From Serratia odorifera (GTDB lineage Bacteria > Pseudomonadota > Gammaproteobacteria > Enterobacterales > Enterobacteriaceae), in NCBI RefSeq assembly GCF_900635445.1, contig NZ_LR134117.1:682001-746000 (forward strand): a stretch of DNA of 64,000 bases. Reading direction: 5' to 3'. The position numbers and the translations under genes are program-made. This document shows positions 19,294 to 29,113 of this stretch, piece by piece. Positions within the stretch are counted from its first letter, which is position 1. Every line of letters starts with the position of its first letter. The notes beneath the pieces were generated by a model. The model made no database searches, was not told the origin of the DNA, and was given only the letters and a program-made list of their open reading frames with translations.

Positions 19294-20695
19294 ATGGCCA
19301 AAACGTTATATCAAAAATTGTATGATGCCCACGTGGTGTACGAAGCGCCGAACGAAACACCGTTGCTGTACATCGATCGCCATCTGGTGCACGAAGTCAC
19401 TTCTCCGCAGGCGTTTGACGGCCTGCGTGCCATGGGTCGCAAGGTTCGCCAACCGGGAAAAACCTTTGCCACCATGGATCACAACGTCTCCACCCAGACC
19501 AAAGACATCAATGCCAGCGGCGAAATGGCACGCATCCAGATGCAGGAACTGATCAAGAACTGCGCTGAGTTCGGCGTATCGCTGTATGACCTGAACCACC
19601 CGTTCCAGGGCATCGTACACGTGATCGGTCCGGAACAGGGTATAACACTGCCGGGCATGACCATCGTCTGCGGCGACTCGCACACCGCTACCCATGGCGC
19701 CTTTGGTTCGCTGGCGTTCGGTATCGGCACCTCCGAAGTGGAACACGTGCTGGCCACCCCAGACCCTGAAGCAGGGCCGCGCCAAGACCATGAAAATCGA
19801 AGTGACCGGCGACGCTGCCGACGGCATCACCGCCAAGGACATCGTGCTGGCGGTGATTGGCAAGACCGGTAGCGCCGGCGGTACTGGCCACGTCGTGGAA
19901 TTCTGCGGCAAGGCCATTGAAGCACTGAGCATGGAAGGCCGCATGACGCTGTGCAATATGGCGATCGAAATGGGCGCCAAAGCCGGCCTGGTGGCACCGG
20001 ATGACGTTACCTTCGATTACCTGAAGGGCCGCCAGTTCGCCCCAACCGGCGACAACTGGCAGCAGGCAGTCGCCTACTGGCGTACGCTGAAGTCCGACGA
20101 TGACGCCCGCTTTGACAGCGTGGTAACGCTGCGTGCGGAAGATATCGCGCCACAGGTAACCTGGGGTACCAACCCCGGCCAGGTGATCGCGGTCAATCAG
20201 GCGATCCCGGCGCCGGAGTCGTTCAGCGATCCGGTTGAACGCGCCTCAGCGGAAAAAGCCCTGGCCTATATGGATTTGAAGCCGGGTATCAAACTGACCG
20301 AAGTGCCGATCGACAAAGTATTTATCGGCTCTTGCACCAATTCGCGCATCGAAGACCTGCGTGCAGCGGCAGCCATTGCCAAAGGGCGTAAAGTGGCCAA
20401 CGGCGTACAGGCGATCGTGGTGCCCGGTTCCGGGCCGGTCAAAGCTCAGGCGGAGGCGGAAGGCCTGGACAAGATCTTTATCGACGCCGGTTTTGAATGG
20501 CGCCTGCCAGGCTGTTCAATGTGTCTGGCGATGAACAACGACCGTCTGAATCCGGGCGAACGCTGCGCATCCACCAGCAACCGTAACTTCGAAGGGCGTC
20601 AGGGGCGTGGCGGACGCACCCATCTGGTCAGCCCGGCGATGGCGGCCGCAGCCGCCGTCAGCGGCCATTTCGCCGATATCCGTGAATTGCACTAA
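19294..20695 (+). CDS. leuC: 3-isopropylmalate dehydratase large subunit (one apparent +1 frameshift)
   Basis: Aconitase-family subunit that carries the 4Fe-4S cluster and isomerises 2- to 3-isopropylmalate with LeuD. One C too many in CCCC 19757-19760 breaks the frame; the repaired join reads EHVLATQTLKQGRAKTMKI. The repaired protein has 466 residues, the E. coli length. Cluster ligands are visible in GSCTNSR and PGCSMCLAMN, and the substrate region GDSHTATHGAFG is intact. It lies between leuB (1 base) and leuD (11 bases). Confidence 0.95.
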
Positions 20696-20706
20696 GGAGC
20701 ACGACC

Positions 20707-21309
20707 GTGGCTAAATTTACTCAACATACGGGCATCGTCGTGCCTTTGGATGCCGCCAACGTCGATACCGACGCCATTATTCCAAAACAGTTTTTGCAAA
20801 AGGTGACGCGTACCGGCTTCGGCCAGCACCTGTTCAATGACTGGCGTTTCCTCGACGACGCCGGCCAGCAGCCGAACCCCGAATTCGTGCTGAACAAGCC
20901 GCGCTACCAGGGGGCCAGCATACTGCTGGCGCGTGAAAACTTCGGCTGTGGCTCTTCGCGCGAACACGCGCCCTGGGCACTGACCGATTACGGTTTCAAG
21001 GTGGTGATTGCGCCGAGCTTTGCCGACATTTTCTACGGTAACTCGTTCAACAACCAGCTGTTGCCGGTGACGCTCAGCGAGCAGGATGTCGATACCCTGT
21101 TCCGGCTGGTTGCTGACAACGAAGGTATCGAGTTTACCGTCGATCTGGAAAACCAGACGGTCAACGCCGGCGGGCGCAGCTACCCGTTTGACATCGACAG
21201 CTTCCGCCGCCACTGCATGATCAATGGCCTGGACAGCATCGGTCTGACGCTACAGCACGAAACGGATATCACGCGTTACGAAGCGCAGCAGCCGGCATTT
21301 TTGAACTGA
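20707..21309 (+). CDS. leuD: 3-isopropylmalate dehydratase small subunit
   Basis: Swivel-domain subunit that completes the LeuCD active site. The protein has 200 residues (E. coli 201). It starts at a GTG codon, preceded by AAGGAG seven bases upstream. Family stretches include DAANVDTDAIIPKQFLQ and ARENFGCGSSREHAPWAL. It is the last gene of the leucine operon, with a hairpin 24 bases after its stop. Confidence 0.96.
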   Translation: MAKFTQHTGIVVPLDAANVDTDAIIPKQFLQKVTRTGFGQHLFNDWRFLDDAGQQPNPEFVLNKPRYQGASILLARENFGCGSSREHAPWALTDYGFKVVIAPSFADIFYGNSFNNQLLPVTLSEQDVDTLFRLVADNEGIEFTVDLENQTVNAGGRSYPFDIDSFRRHCMINGLDSIGLTLQHETDITRYEAQQPAFLN

Positions 21310-21332
21310 TCGTCAGTCAATAGCTGCAATCA

Positions 21333-21358
21333 TTGACGCCGCCGCCCGGCGGCGTCAA
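21333..21358. terminator. Hairpin between leuD and the DASS transporter
   Basis: A perfect 11-base stem, TTGACGCCGCC/GGCGGCGTCAA, with a 4-base loop sits between two convergent genes. It has no U-tract on either strand, so it may act as a shared mRNA-end structure rather than a strong intrinsic terminator. Confidence 0.6.
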
Positions 21359-21370
21359 CCATCGCGAGGA

Positions 21371-22844
21371 TTACCAGAATCCCAGCCACTTCCACCATAA
21401 ACTGCCAATTATCAGCCAGATCGCCAGGTTGACGACACTCATTACCAGACCGGTTTTCCACCATTCACCCAGCGTGACATAACCCGAACCGAAGATGATC
21501 GGCGCGGTGCCGGTTGCATAGTGGGTTAGCGACATCATCAGCGAAGAGGAAAACGCCAGGATCAGGCCAAGCAGTACCGGCGGCGCACCAAGAGCAATAC
21601 CGGCGGCGAAGAAGGCGGCAAACATCGCGGTGACGTGCGCGGTGGTGCTGGCAAAGAAGTAATGGGAATAGAGATAAACCAGCGTCAGTAACAGCGTGCC
21701 TCCCACCCAGCTCATCCCCATATGGGCGATGGCGGCTCCTACACTCTGCGACAGCCAGGTAATCAACCCGAGCTTGCCCAGATAGGTCGCCATCATCACC
21801 AGCGCCGAGAACCACACCACGGTATCCCAGGCGCCCTTGTGTTTCAGTATGTCATCCCAGCTCAGCACCCCGCTGGCCAATAGCACCGCCAGACCAACCA
21901 GGGCCGCGGTGGTTGGGTTCACCGCCAGCGCCGGACCGAATATCATCGCCGGGATGCCGGCCCACAACACCAGCAACAGCGCGAACACCGCCAGAGTGAT
22001 TTTCTCCGGCAGCGTTACCGGCCCCCAGCTCGCGTAGCTTTTCCTGAGCAAAATGCGGTGCATTCGGCGTGCTTTTGATTTCCGGCGGATAGAGAAGATA
22101 AATAACCAACGGCATCACCAACAGTGAACAGACCCCTGGTACCAGCGCCGCCAGCGCCCACATGCCCCAGGTCAGCTCCACGCTGTCGTGGGTGCCTTTG
22201 GCTATCAGGCTGACCACCAGCGGGTTAGGGGCGGTGGCGGTGATAAACATCGCCGAGGTCACCGGATTGATGTTGTAATTTACCAATGCCAGATAGCGGC
22301 CAATTTTTCCCACGGTGTTCAGTTCAGCTTTAGAGCCAAAGCTGTCGGCAATCGACTTCATGATCGGGTGGATGATCCCGCCACCGCGTGCGGTGTTGCT
22401 TGGCGTTACCGGCGCCAACGTGGTTTCCGCCATCGTCAGCGCATAGGCGATACCCAGCGTTCTTTTGCCAAACAGCGAGATAAAGTAATAACCGATGCGC
22501 CCACCGAGGCCGGTTTTGTTCAGGCTGAGGGAGATCATGATCGAAAAGCCGATCAGCCAGATCAGGGGGTTGGAAAATCCGCTCAGCGCATCACTCAACG
22601 CCGCCCCGGGCTGGCCAGGATGGGTAACTTCGGTGAGCGCCACCAGCGCAATGGCAATAACCGATACCGCGCCTATTGGCATCGCTTTGCCGATGATGGC
22701 AATAATAGTACCGATGAACAGCGCCAGCAGCTGCCAGGCATTGGGTTCAACGCCCTCGGGGGCCGGAATAACGAACCAGATAAGCAGCGCAGCGGCGACG
22801 GCAATCAACGTAGGAACGGGCTTGAGCGGTGTCAGTTTGTCCAT
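21371..22844 (-). CDS. DASS-family anion/dicarboxylate transporter (one apparent +1 frameshift)
   Basis: Inner-membrane carrier of the divalent anion:Na+ symporter (DASS) family, in the branch that includes plant 2-oxoglutarate/malate translocators and bacterial CitT/TtdT/YbhI. Removing one C from CCCCC 22022-22026 joins two frames into about 490 residues with a dozen or so hydrophobic segments. The two pseudo-symmetric substrate signatures are visible: APVTPSNTARGGG in the first half, and FFASTTAHVTAM with SLTHYATGTAP in the second. The exact substrate cannot be read from sequence; C4-dicarboxylates or 2-oxoglutarate are the best guess. It stands alone, convergent with leuD. Confidence 0.85.
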
Positions 22845-22985
22845 AACATACCCACTTTTTCAACGGATCGGCATCTCAAACAAGATGGCTGGGCGCGCTG
22901 CAATCAACGCGCGGGAAGTCCGTTCAGCTTGGGGGTATGACGTAAGTTTCTCAATGACATACGTCAATGATAAGGAGGATAACGG

Positions 22986-24173
22986 TTATGCTTCGCGTAC
23001 CCGGCTGCATAGCCATAGCGACAGGGCGGCCAACGCCGTCGCCAGCCAGTACACCGCGTAATGGCCAAGGTTCTCCACCAGCGCGCCCTGCAGGATACCC
23101 GCCAGGATGACACCGGTCGATATGCTGTTGGTAAACATGGTGGTGGCCGCACCGGGCCGCCCCGGCATCAAATCCTGGAAGTACAGCATGCCAATGCCAG
23201 CGATGATACCGATAAAAATCGCATTGAACAGTTGCAGCACCATCAGCGCCAGTTTGAACTGGAACAGCACCAGACCGGCGTAGAATACGATGCCGGCCAC
23301 GATGGCAAACAGCATCATGCTGCGCTTGCCGAAGTGTTTGACCACATAACCTGCCAACAACATCGCCGGGATCTCCAGCGCGGCGGCGGTGCCCATCAAC
23401 AGCCCCGCCAGCCGTTCCGGCAGTCCGAGATCGCTGGTAATATACAGTGGCATGTCAATGATATACATGGTATTGCAGGTCCACATCAGCATCGATGCAA
23501 CAAACAGCCGCCGCACATCGCGGTCGCGCCAGGCGCTCGGCGGCGCAATCGGCGAGGCGTCGAGGCTACCGGTCTGCGCTGCGCGCGGTACCGACGGCAG
23601 GCAAAACCACACCAGTATTGCGCAGAGCACGAAAATACCGGCGGCAATCAGAAACATCACGGTAAAACCGTAATTCAGCGCCAGCGTAAACGACAGCGGA
23701 GGGCCAATAACCCACGCCAGAGACAGTTGGGCGCGCATCACCGAACTGAACATCACCACTTCGCGTGCCGAACTGTCGGCATATTCACGCGCCAGGGCAA
23801 AGATTTGCGGCATGGCGGTATTGGCAATCGCCGCCAGCAACACCCCGGCGGTAATCAGTGTCATATAGTCACGATTGAAGGCAAACAGTACGCAGTTCCC
23901 CACCGCCATCAGACAGCACAGTAAAATCAGCTTACGCCGATCGCCGCGAGTGTCCGAACGCTTGGCCAGCAAAAAACTGACAATAATGCCGGCCACGGCA
24001 TTAACGGTATAAAACAGCCCGACCCACAACGGCCGCACTTTGACTTCGGTGGTTAAAAACAGACTCAGCGTCGGCGCCTGCAACGCGCCGGCGATGCCGG
24101 CAAGAAAGGCAACAATCAGGAAAGCGGTGAAAATCGGGTTAAAACGGCGTGGCAACCAGCGTTTGGAATTCAT
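22986..24173 (-). CDS. setA: Sugar efflux transporter SetA
   Basis: Major-facilitator sugar exporter of the SET family that helps relieve glucose-phosphate stress. The protein from ATG 24173 has 395 residues and about twelve membrane segments. It begins MNSKRWLPRRFNPIFTAF, followed by LVAFLAGIAGALQAPTLSLF as in E. coli SetA; motifs such as RAQLSLAWVIGPP and CNTMYIIDMPLYI are also conserved. A longer frame upstream would overlap the sgrS terminator and is unlikely. Its position downstream of sgrS on the same strand matches the E. coli sgrS-setA arrangement. Confidence 0.94.
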   Translation of the reverse strand: MNSKRWLPRRFNPIFTAFLIVAFLAGIAGALQAPTLSLFLTTEVKVRPLWVGLFYTVNAVAGIIVSFLLAKRSDTRGDRRKLILLCCLMAVGNCVLFAFNRDYMTLITAGVLLAAIANTAMPQIFALAREYADSSAREVVMFSSVMRAQLSLAWVIGPPLSFTLALNYGFTVMFLIAAGIFVLCAILVWFCLPSVPRAAQTGSLDASPIAPPSAWRDRDVRRLFVASMLMWTCNTMYIIDMPLYITSDLGLPERLAGLLMGTAAALEIPAMLLAGYVVKHFGKRSMMLFAIVAGIVFYAGLVLFQFKLALMVLQLFNAIFIGIIAGIGMLYFQDLMPGRPGAATTMFTNSISTGVILAGILQGALVENLGHYAVYWLATALAALSLWLCSRVREA

Positions 24174-24248
24174 ACCTGCATCCCTGACCAGAGGTAAAAA
24201 CATTATGCTACAGAAGGAAATTCGCAGAAGAAAGCGGCAGCGAAAGAT

Positions 24249-24516
24249 AAAAAAACCAGTGGGTCGCCCCACTGGCTGGTGAAGTGCACCATTACTCAGA
24301 AATTCGGTTATTCCAGCCCTAGAGGCGCTGACGGTATTCCTTGTCCGACAGTGTCGGCAGATCCCACTGGGTGAGATGAGCCAGCATCTCCATACGCGCC
24401 TGCGGCGGTACCAGCGTCAGCCAATCGGCTTTTTGGCGGCCAACGGCGGCGAAATAGCGCTGATAAAACTGTCTGGTCAATAAAAGGTTCATAAGCCGCA
24501 CCTCCGCGCTTTCATC
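24249..24516 (-). ncRNA. sgrS: SgrS small RNA (sugar-phosphate stress)
   Basis: Dual-function Hfq-dependent RNA that base-pairs with ptsG mRNA to stop glucose uptake and also encodes SgrT. The minus strand carries CTGAGTAATGGTG, which matches the E. coli pairing core CTGAGTATTGGTG. A small hairpin GGTG-CACTT-CACC follows, then the terminator CCAGTGGG/CCCACTGG with 7 U. The 5' end near 24516 is inferred from GATGAAAGC, resembling the E. coli 5' end, preceded by a -10-like GATAAT. Length would be about 268 nt (E. coli 227), the excess being partly the longer sgrT. It is divergent from its activator gene sgrR. Confidence 0.92.
24319..24492 (-). CDS. sgrT: Glucose uptake inhibitor SgrT (encoded within sgrS)
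   Basis: Small protein that inhibits the glucose PTS permease PtsG. The 57-residue frame contains RQFYQRYFAAVG and LAHLTQWD, clearly related to E. coli SgrT (43 residues). It is longer at both ends, with five extra residues before the RQFYQ motif and KEYRQRL at the C-terminus. The ATG at 24492 is preceded by GGAGG eight bases upstream, a strong ribosome-binding site. It lies 5' of the pairing region inside sgrS, as in E. coli. Confidence 0.92.
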   Translation of the reverse strand: MNLLLTRQFYQRYFAAVGRQKADWLTLVPPQARMEMLAHLTQWDLPTLSDKEYRQRL

Positions 24517-24584
24517 TGACAAAATTATCGGCGTAATATAGGGAAAGATAAATTGACGAGTTAACCGCGGAGTGTTCCTCTTTT

Positions 24585-26246
24585 ATGTCCACCTCACGCC
24601 TGCAGCAACAATTCATCCGCCTCTGGCAACGCTGCGATGGCGAAACCACCGAAACCACCTTGCAGGAACTGGCGGAGGTGCTCAGCTGCTCTCGTCGCCA
24701 CGTGCGCTCATTGCTGGGCGCGATGCAGCAGGCCGGTTGGCTGACCTGGCATGCGGAGGCTGGGCGCGGCAAACGTTCGCAGCTGACCTTCCACTACACC
24801 GGCCTGGCGCTACAGCAGCAACGGGCGGAGGAGTTACTGGAGCAGGATCGCATCGACCAGTTGGTGCAGCTGGTCGGCGACAAAAACGTGGTACGCCAGA
24901 TGCTGCTTTCCCAACTGGGGCGCAGCTTCCGCCAGGGCAAGCACATACTGCGCGTGCTGTATTACCGCCAATTGTCCAACCTGTTGCCCGGATCGGCGCT
25001 ACGCCGCTCGGAAACCCATCTGGCACGGCAAATTTTCAGCGGGTTGACGCGCATAAATGAGGAAAACGGGGAACTGGAATCCGATCTTGCCCACCATTGG
25101 CAGGCGTTAACTCCGTTGCACTGGCGTTTTTATCTACGACCGGCGATTCACTTTCACCATGGCCGCGAACTGGATATGGAGGACGTGATCCAGTCGCTGA
25201 CGCGCCTGATGCCGCTGCCGCTGTTTTCCCACCTCGATCGCGTCACCTCGCCAACGCCGTATGTTATCGACCTTCATCTGCACAGCCCGGACTACTGGCT
25301 GCCATGGCTGCTGGGCAGCGTCCATGCGATGATTGTGCCGCGCGAATGGCGTAGCTTGCCAGACTTCGCCCGCCATCCGGTTGGCACCGGCCCCTACAGC
25401 GTGGTACGCAATCATCAGAATCAATTGAAAATTCATGCCTTTGACGATTATTTCGGTTTTCGCGCACTGATTGACGAGGTCAATATCTGGGTGCTGCCGG
25501 AGGTCACCGAAGAGCTGGTACACTCCGGCGTCCAGCTGCAAGCCGATGACACCGGCAAAAACGAACTGGAGAGCCGGCTGGAAGAAGGCTGTTATTTTTT
25601 GCTGTTCGACCAGCGTTCGGCGTTGGCCGCTGACCCGACAATCCGCAGCTGGCTGTGTGAGCTGATCAACCCGATTGCGTTGCTAAGTAATGCCGGGTCG
25701 GTATATCAGCGCTACTGGTCCCCCGCCTACGGCATTTTGCCGCGCTGGCACCACAACCGCCAATTGGCACAACAAAGCAAGCCGCCAGGTCTGACCGAAC
25801 TGACGCTCACCTACTACAGCGAGCATTCCGAATTTTATGCCATCAGCGAAGCCATTGAGCCGCTGCTGGCACAGCACGGCATCAGGCTGAAGGTACAAAT
25901 CGTCGATTACGATCGCTGGCATCAGGGCGCAGCGCACAGCGATATCTGGCTCGGCAGCGCCAATTTCTACTTGCCGCTGGAGTTTTCGCTGTTTGCTACG
26001 CTGTATGAATTACCGCTGATGCAGCACTGCATGAGCGAAGACCTGAATCAGGACGCGACGCAATGGCGCGACAATACCCTGCCGCTGGCAGAGTTTTGCC
26101 AACGCCTGGTCAGCCGTCATCACCTGCACCCGCTGTTTCACCACTGGCTGCAATTGCATGGCCAGCGCAGCATGCGCGGGGTGCGCATGAATACCCTCGG
26201 CTGGTTCGATTTCAAATCTGCCTGGTTCGCACCGCCGGAGGCATAA
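24585..26246 (+). CDS. sgrR: Transcriptional activator SgrR
   Basis: Activator of sgrS during sugar-phosphate stress. The protein has 553 residues (E. coli 551). The N-terminal winged-helix region includes EVLSCSRRHVRSLLGAMQQ; from about residue 160 there is a solute-binding-protein (SBP_bac_5) domain thought to sense the stress metabolite. It is divergent from sgrS, with about 70 bases between the start and the sgrS 5' end, so one control region probably serves both. The TPP riboswitch of thiBPQ follows about 43 bases after its stop, as in E. coli. Confidence 0.95.
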   Translation: MSTSRLQQQFIRLWQRCDGETTETTLQELAEVLSCSRRHVRSLLGAMQQAGWLTWHAEAGRGKRSQLTFHYTGLALQQQRAEELLEQDRIDQLVQLVGDKNVVRQMLLSQLGRSFRQGKHILRVLYYRQLSNLLPGSALRRSETHLARQIFSGLTRINEENGELESDLAHHWQALTPLHWRFYLRPAIHFHHGRELDMEDVIQSLTRLMPLPLFSHLDRVTSPTPYVIDLHLHSPDYWLPWLLGSVHAMIVPREWRSLPDFARHPVGTGPYSVVRNHQNQLKIHAFDDYFGFRALIDEVNIWVLPEVTEELVHSGVQLQADDTGKNELESRLEEGCYFLLFDQRSALAADPTIRSWLCELINPIALLSNAGSVYQRYWSPAYGILPRWHHNRQLAQQSKPPGLTELTLTYYSEHSEFYAISEAIEPLLAQHGIRLKVQIVDYDRWHQGAAHSDIWLGSANFYLPLEFSLFATLYELPLMQHCMSEDLNQDATQWRDNTLPLAEFCQRLVSRHHLHPLFHHWLQLHGQRSMRGVRMNTLGWFDFKSAWFAPPEA

Positions 26247-26289
26247 TCGTCTTTCGCCGAAGACGCAGACTCTTTACAATAGCGCCGTC

Positions 26290-26368
26290 TCAACGGGGTG
26301 CGGAAGACAGTTTCCGCTGAGAGCAAACCCGTCGAACCTGAACCGGCTAATACCGGCGGAGGGATTTG
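26290..26368 (+). promoter_or_regulatory. Thiamine pyrophosphate (TPP) riboswitch
   Basis: A classic THI box: GGGGTGC near the start, then CTGAGAG, AACCCGTCGAACCTGA, CCGGCTAATACCGGCG and GAGGGA at the end. These are the conserved P2/P4 elements of the TPP aptamer. It lies 66 bases upstream of the thiB start and so should turn the thiamine uptake operon down when TPP is plentiful. Confidence 0.96.
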
Positions 26369-26434
26369 AGCATCGCCAACGGATAACCCGCTTGCCTTCT
26401 CAGAGACCTTGCCCCCTTATTCCAGGAGTGCAAC

Positions 26435-27421
26435 GTGATCAAAAAATACCTGCCCTGTCTGTTAATGCTGCTGGCCGCACCGGCGCTGGCCAAAGAAACG
26501 CTGACGGTTTACACCTACGACTCCTTTGCCGCCGATTGGGGCCCCGGCCCGGCGATCAAAAAAACCTTCGAGGCCGACTGCGACTGCGAACTGAAGTTCG
26601 TCGCGCTGGAGGATGGTGTTTCCCTGCTTAACCGACTGCGGATGGAGGGCAAAAACAGTCCGGCCGACGTCGTACTGGGACTGGACAACAACCTGCTGCA
26701 GGCCGCCGAGCAAACCGGGCTGTTCGCGCCAAGCGGCGTCGACACCGCCAGACTGACGGTTCCGGGCGGTTGGCAAGACCGTACTTTCGTACCCTACGAT
26801 TACGGCTACTTTGCTTTCGTCTACAACAAGCAGAAGTTGAAAAACCCGCCGAAGAGCCTACAGGAACTGGTCAGCAGCGATCGGCCGTGGAAAGTCATTT
26901 ATCAGGATCCGCGTACCAGCACTCCTGGTCTGGGCCTGCTGCTGTGGATGCAGAAGGTGTATGGCGATCGCGCGCCGCAGGCGTGGCAACAGCTGGCAAA
27001 GAAAACCGTCACCGTGACCAAGGGCTGGAGTGAAGCCTACGGCCTGTTCCTTAAGGGTGAAGGCGATCTGGTGCTGAGCTACACCACCTCGCCGGCCTAT
27101 CATCTGATCGAAGAAAAGCAAGACATGTATGCCGCCGCCAACTTCAGCGAAGGGCACTACTTACAGATCGAAGTGGCCGCTAGACTGAAAGCCGGCAAGC
27201 ACCCGCAACTGGCCGAGCGGTTTATGCAATTTATGCTGACGCCGGCATTCCAGAACACCATTCCTACCGGCAACTGGATGTATCCGGTAATCAAGACCAC
27301 GCTGCCGGCGGGCTTTGATTCGATGCCGGTACCGCAGACCGCGTTACAATACAGCGCGCAAGAGGTAGCCAAACAGCGCAGCAACTGGATCCGTACATGG
27401 CAAACCGCCGTCAGCCGCTGA
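26435..27421 (+). CDS. thiB: Thiamine ABC transporter substrate-binding protein
   Basis: Periplasmic binding protein for thiamine and its phosphates. The protein has 328 residues (E. coli 327). The signal peptide MIKKYLPCLLMLLAAPALA is cleaved before KETLTVYTYDSF. The start codon is GTG, preceded by AGGAG six bases upstream. Conserved stretches include TVYTYDSFAADWGPGP and IPTGNWMYPV near the C-terminus. It is the first gene of the TPP-controlled thiBPQ operon and overlaps thiP by 25 bases. Confidence 0.96.
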   Translation: MIKKYLPCLLMLLAAPALAKETLTVYTYDSFAADWGPGPAIKKTFEADCDCELKFVALEDGVSLLNRLRMEGKNSPADVVLGLDNNLLQAAEQTGLFAPSGVDTARLTVPGGWQDRTFVPYDYGYFAFVYNKQKLKNPPKSLQELVSSDRPWKVIYQDPRTSTPGLGLLLWMQKVYGDRAPQAWQQLAKKTVTVTKGWSEAYGLFLKGEGDLVLSYTTSPAYHLIEEKQDMYAAANFSEGHYLQIEVAARLKAGKHPQLAERFMQFMLTPAFQNTIPTGNWMYPVIKTTLPAGFDSMPVPQTALQYSAQEVAKQRSNWIRTWQTAVSR

Positions 27422-29001
27422 TCCCCGCCTGGCTGTGGCCGGGACTGATCGCCGCGGGTCTGATCCTGCTGGTCGCCGCGCTGGCGTTTGGTTCGCTATG
27501 GCGACACGCGCCGCAAAGTGACTGGACGGGCGTCTGGCATGACGCCTATTTATGGCACGTGGTGCGCTTCACCTTCTGGCAAGCGCTATTGTCCGCGCTG
27601 ATTTCCGTGCTGCCGGCCATTGCGCTGGCGCGGGCGTTATATCGCCGGCGCTTTCCCGGCCGCGCGCTGTTGCTGCGGCTGTGCGCCATGACGCTGGTGC
27701 TGCCAGTGCTGGTGGCGGTATTCGGGCTGCTCAGCGTCTACGGACGGCAGGGATGGCTGGCGACACTGTGCGGCTGGCTGGGGATCGACTACCAGTTTTC
27801 GCCATATGGGCTGCAGGGCATTCTGCTGGCACACATGTTCTTCAACTTGCCGTTGGCGACGCGATTATTGTTGCAGGCATTGGAAAACGTCCCGGTGGAA
27901 CAACGCCAACTGGCTGCCCAGTTGGGCATGAACGGCTGGCAGCAGTTTCGCTTTGTCGAATGGCCGGCATTACGTCGTCAAATATTGCCGAGCGGCGCGC
28001 TGATATTCATGCTGTGCTTCGCCAGCTTTGCCACCGTGCTGTCACTAGGCGGCGGCCCGCAGGCGACCACCATCGAATTGGCCATCTACCAGGCGCTGAG
28101 CTATGACTACGATCTTGGTCGCGCGGCGCTGCTGGCGCTGATCCAGCTGGCCTGCTGTCTGGGGCTGGTGGTGCTCAGCCAACGGCTGGGCCAGGCGCTG
28201 CCGGTCGGCCATACCCAGGGTGCGCACTGGCGTAATCCGCAGGACAGCCACCGGCAACGCATAACCGATTTTATGCTGATCGCCGCCGCCCTGCTGTTGC
28301 TGTTGCCGCCGCTGCTGGCGGTGATCGTCGATGGCGCCAATCAGGCAATGGTCAGCGTACTACGCCAACCGGTACTGTGGCAGGCACTGCTGACCTCACT
28401 GCGCATCGCCGTCGGCGCCGGTCTACTGTGCGTGTTGCTGACCATGATGCTGGTGTGGAGCAGCCGCGAGCTGAAACTGCAACAGCGTATGCGCTGGGGG
28501 GAAACGCTGGAACTGAGCGGCATGGTGATCCTGGCGATGCCGGGTATCGTGCTGGCTACCGGTTTCTTCCTGCTGCTGAGCGATACCGTCGGGCTGCCGC
28601 AGTCACCGTATGCACTGGTGATCCTGACCAATGCGCTGATGGCGGTGCCGTACGCCCTGAAGGTGCTGGAAACGCCGATGCGCGATCTGGCGGAGCGTTA
28701 TAATCCCCTGTGCCTGTCGCTGGGCATGCAGGGCTGGCAACGGTTGCGCTGGGTTGAACTGCACGCGCTGCGGCGACCGCTGGCGCAGGCGCTGGCCTTC
28801 GCCTGTGTACTGTCGATCGGCGATTTCGGCGTGGTGGCGTTGTTCGGCAATGAGCAGTTCCGTACTCTGCCCTTCTACCTTTACCAGCAGATTGGCGCTT
28901 ATCGCAGCAACGACGGCGCGGTTAGCGCGCTGTTACTGCTGCTGCTGTGCTTCCTGCTGTTTACCCTGATTGAACGCTTACCGGGCCGTACGACCCGCTA
29001 G
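27397..29001 (+). CDS. thiP: Thiamine ABC transporter permease
   Basis: Inner-membrane permease of ThiBPQ. The protein has 534 residues (E. coli 536) and carries two fused binding-protein-dependent permease modules, each with about six membrane segments. The two ABC-contacting loops are visible as EQRQLAAQLGMNGWQQF and AERYNPLCLSLGMQGWQRL. The start overlaps the end of thiB, which suggests translational coupling. A gap of 112 bases with an ERIC-like sequence separates it from thiQ. Confidence 0.95.
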   Translation: MANRRQPLIPAWLWPGLIAAGLILLVAALAFGSLWRHAPQSDWTGVWHDAYLWHVVRFTFWQALLSALISVLPAIALARALYRRRFPGRALLLRLCAMTLVLPVLVAVFGLLSVYGRQGWLATLCGWLGIDYQFSPYGLQGILLAHMFFNLPLATRLLLQALENVPVEQRQLAAQLGMNGWQQFRFVEWPALRRQILPSGALIFMLCFASFATVLSLGGGPQATTIELAIYQALSYDYDLGRAALLALIQLACCLGLVVLSQRLGQALPVGHTQGAHWRNPQDSHRQRITDFMLIAAALLLLLPPLLAVIVDGANQAMVSVLRQPVLWQALLTSLRIAVGAGLLCVLLTMMLVWSSRELKLQQRMRWGETLELSGMVILAMPGIVLATGFFLLLSDTVGLPQSPYALVILTNALMAVPYALKVLETPMRDLAERYNPLCLSLGMQGWQRLRWVELHALRRPLAQALAFACVLSIGDFGVVALFGNEQFRTLPFYLYQQIGAYRSNDGAVSALLLLLLCFLLFTLIERLPGRTTR

Positions 29002-29013
29002 ATGTCACGCCGT

Positions 29014-29113
29014 CAACGGCGGCAACCAAGTGCGCTCCCGGCAGCCACTTGCTGAAGAGACGGGAATACCTGACGCCAGCCAACGGCGCGGCAATGTGAA
29101 AGATGAAGGATCT
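29014..29113 (+). repeat. Diverged ERIC-like element between thiP and thiQ
   Basis: The spacer shares CGGCGGCAACCAAG and the order CCGG, CCTGAC, CAGCCAAC and AAAGATGA with the 125-bp ERIC-like units at 39370-40245, at about the same overall length. The middle is poorly conserved. Its 3' end, GATGAAGGATCT, would correspond to the ERIC terminal repeat and also contains the AAGGA that precedes the thiQ start. The call rests on visual alignment. Confidence 0.6.

Noticed and set aside
18200..20695. Programmed frameshifting in leuB, leuC and other interrupted genes
   Set aside because: The sites share no slippery sequence, stem-loop or pseudoknot; they are ordinary run extensions in genes not known to use recoding.
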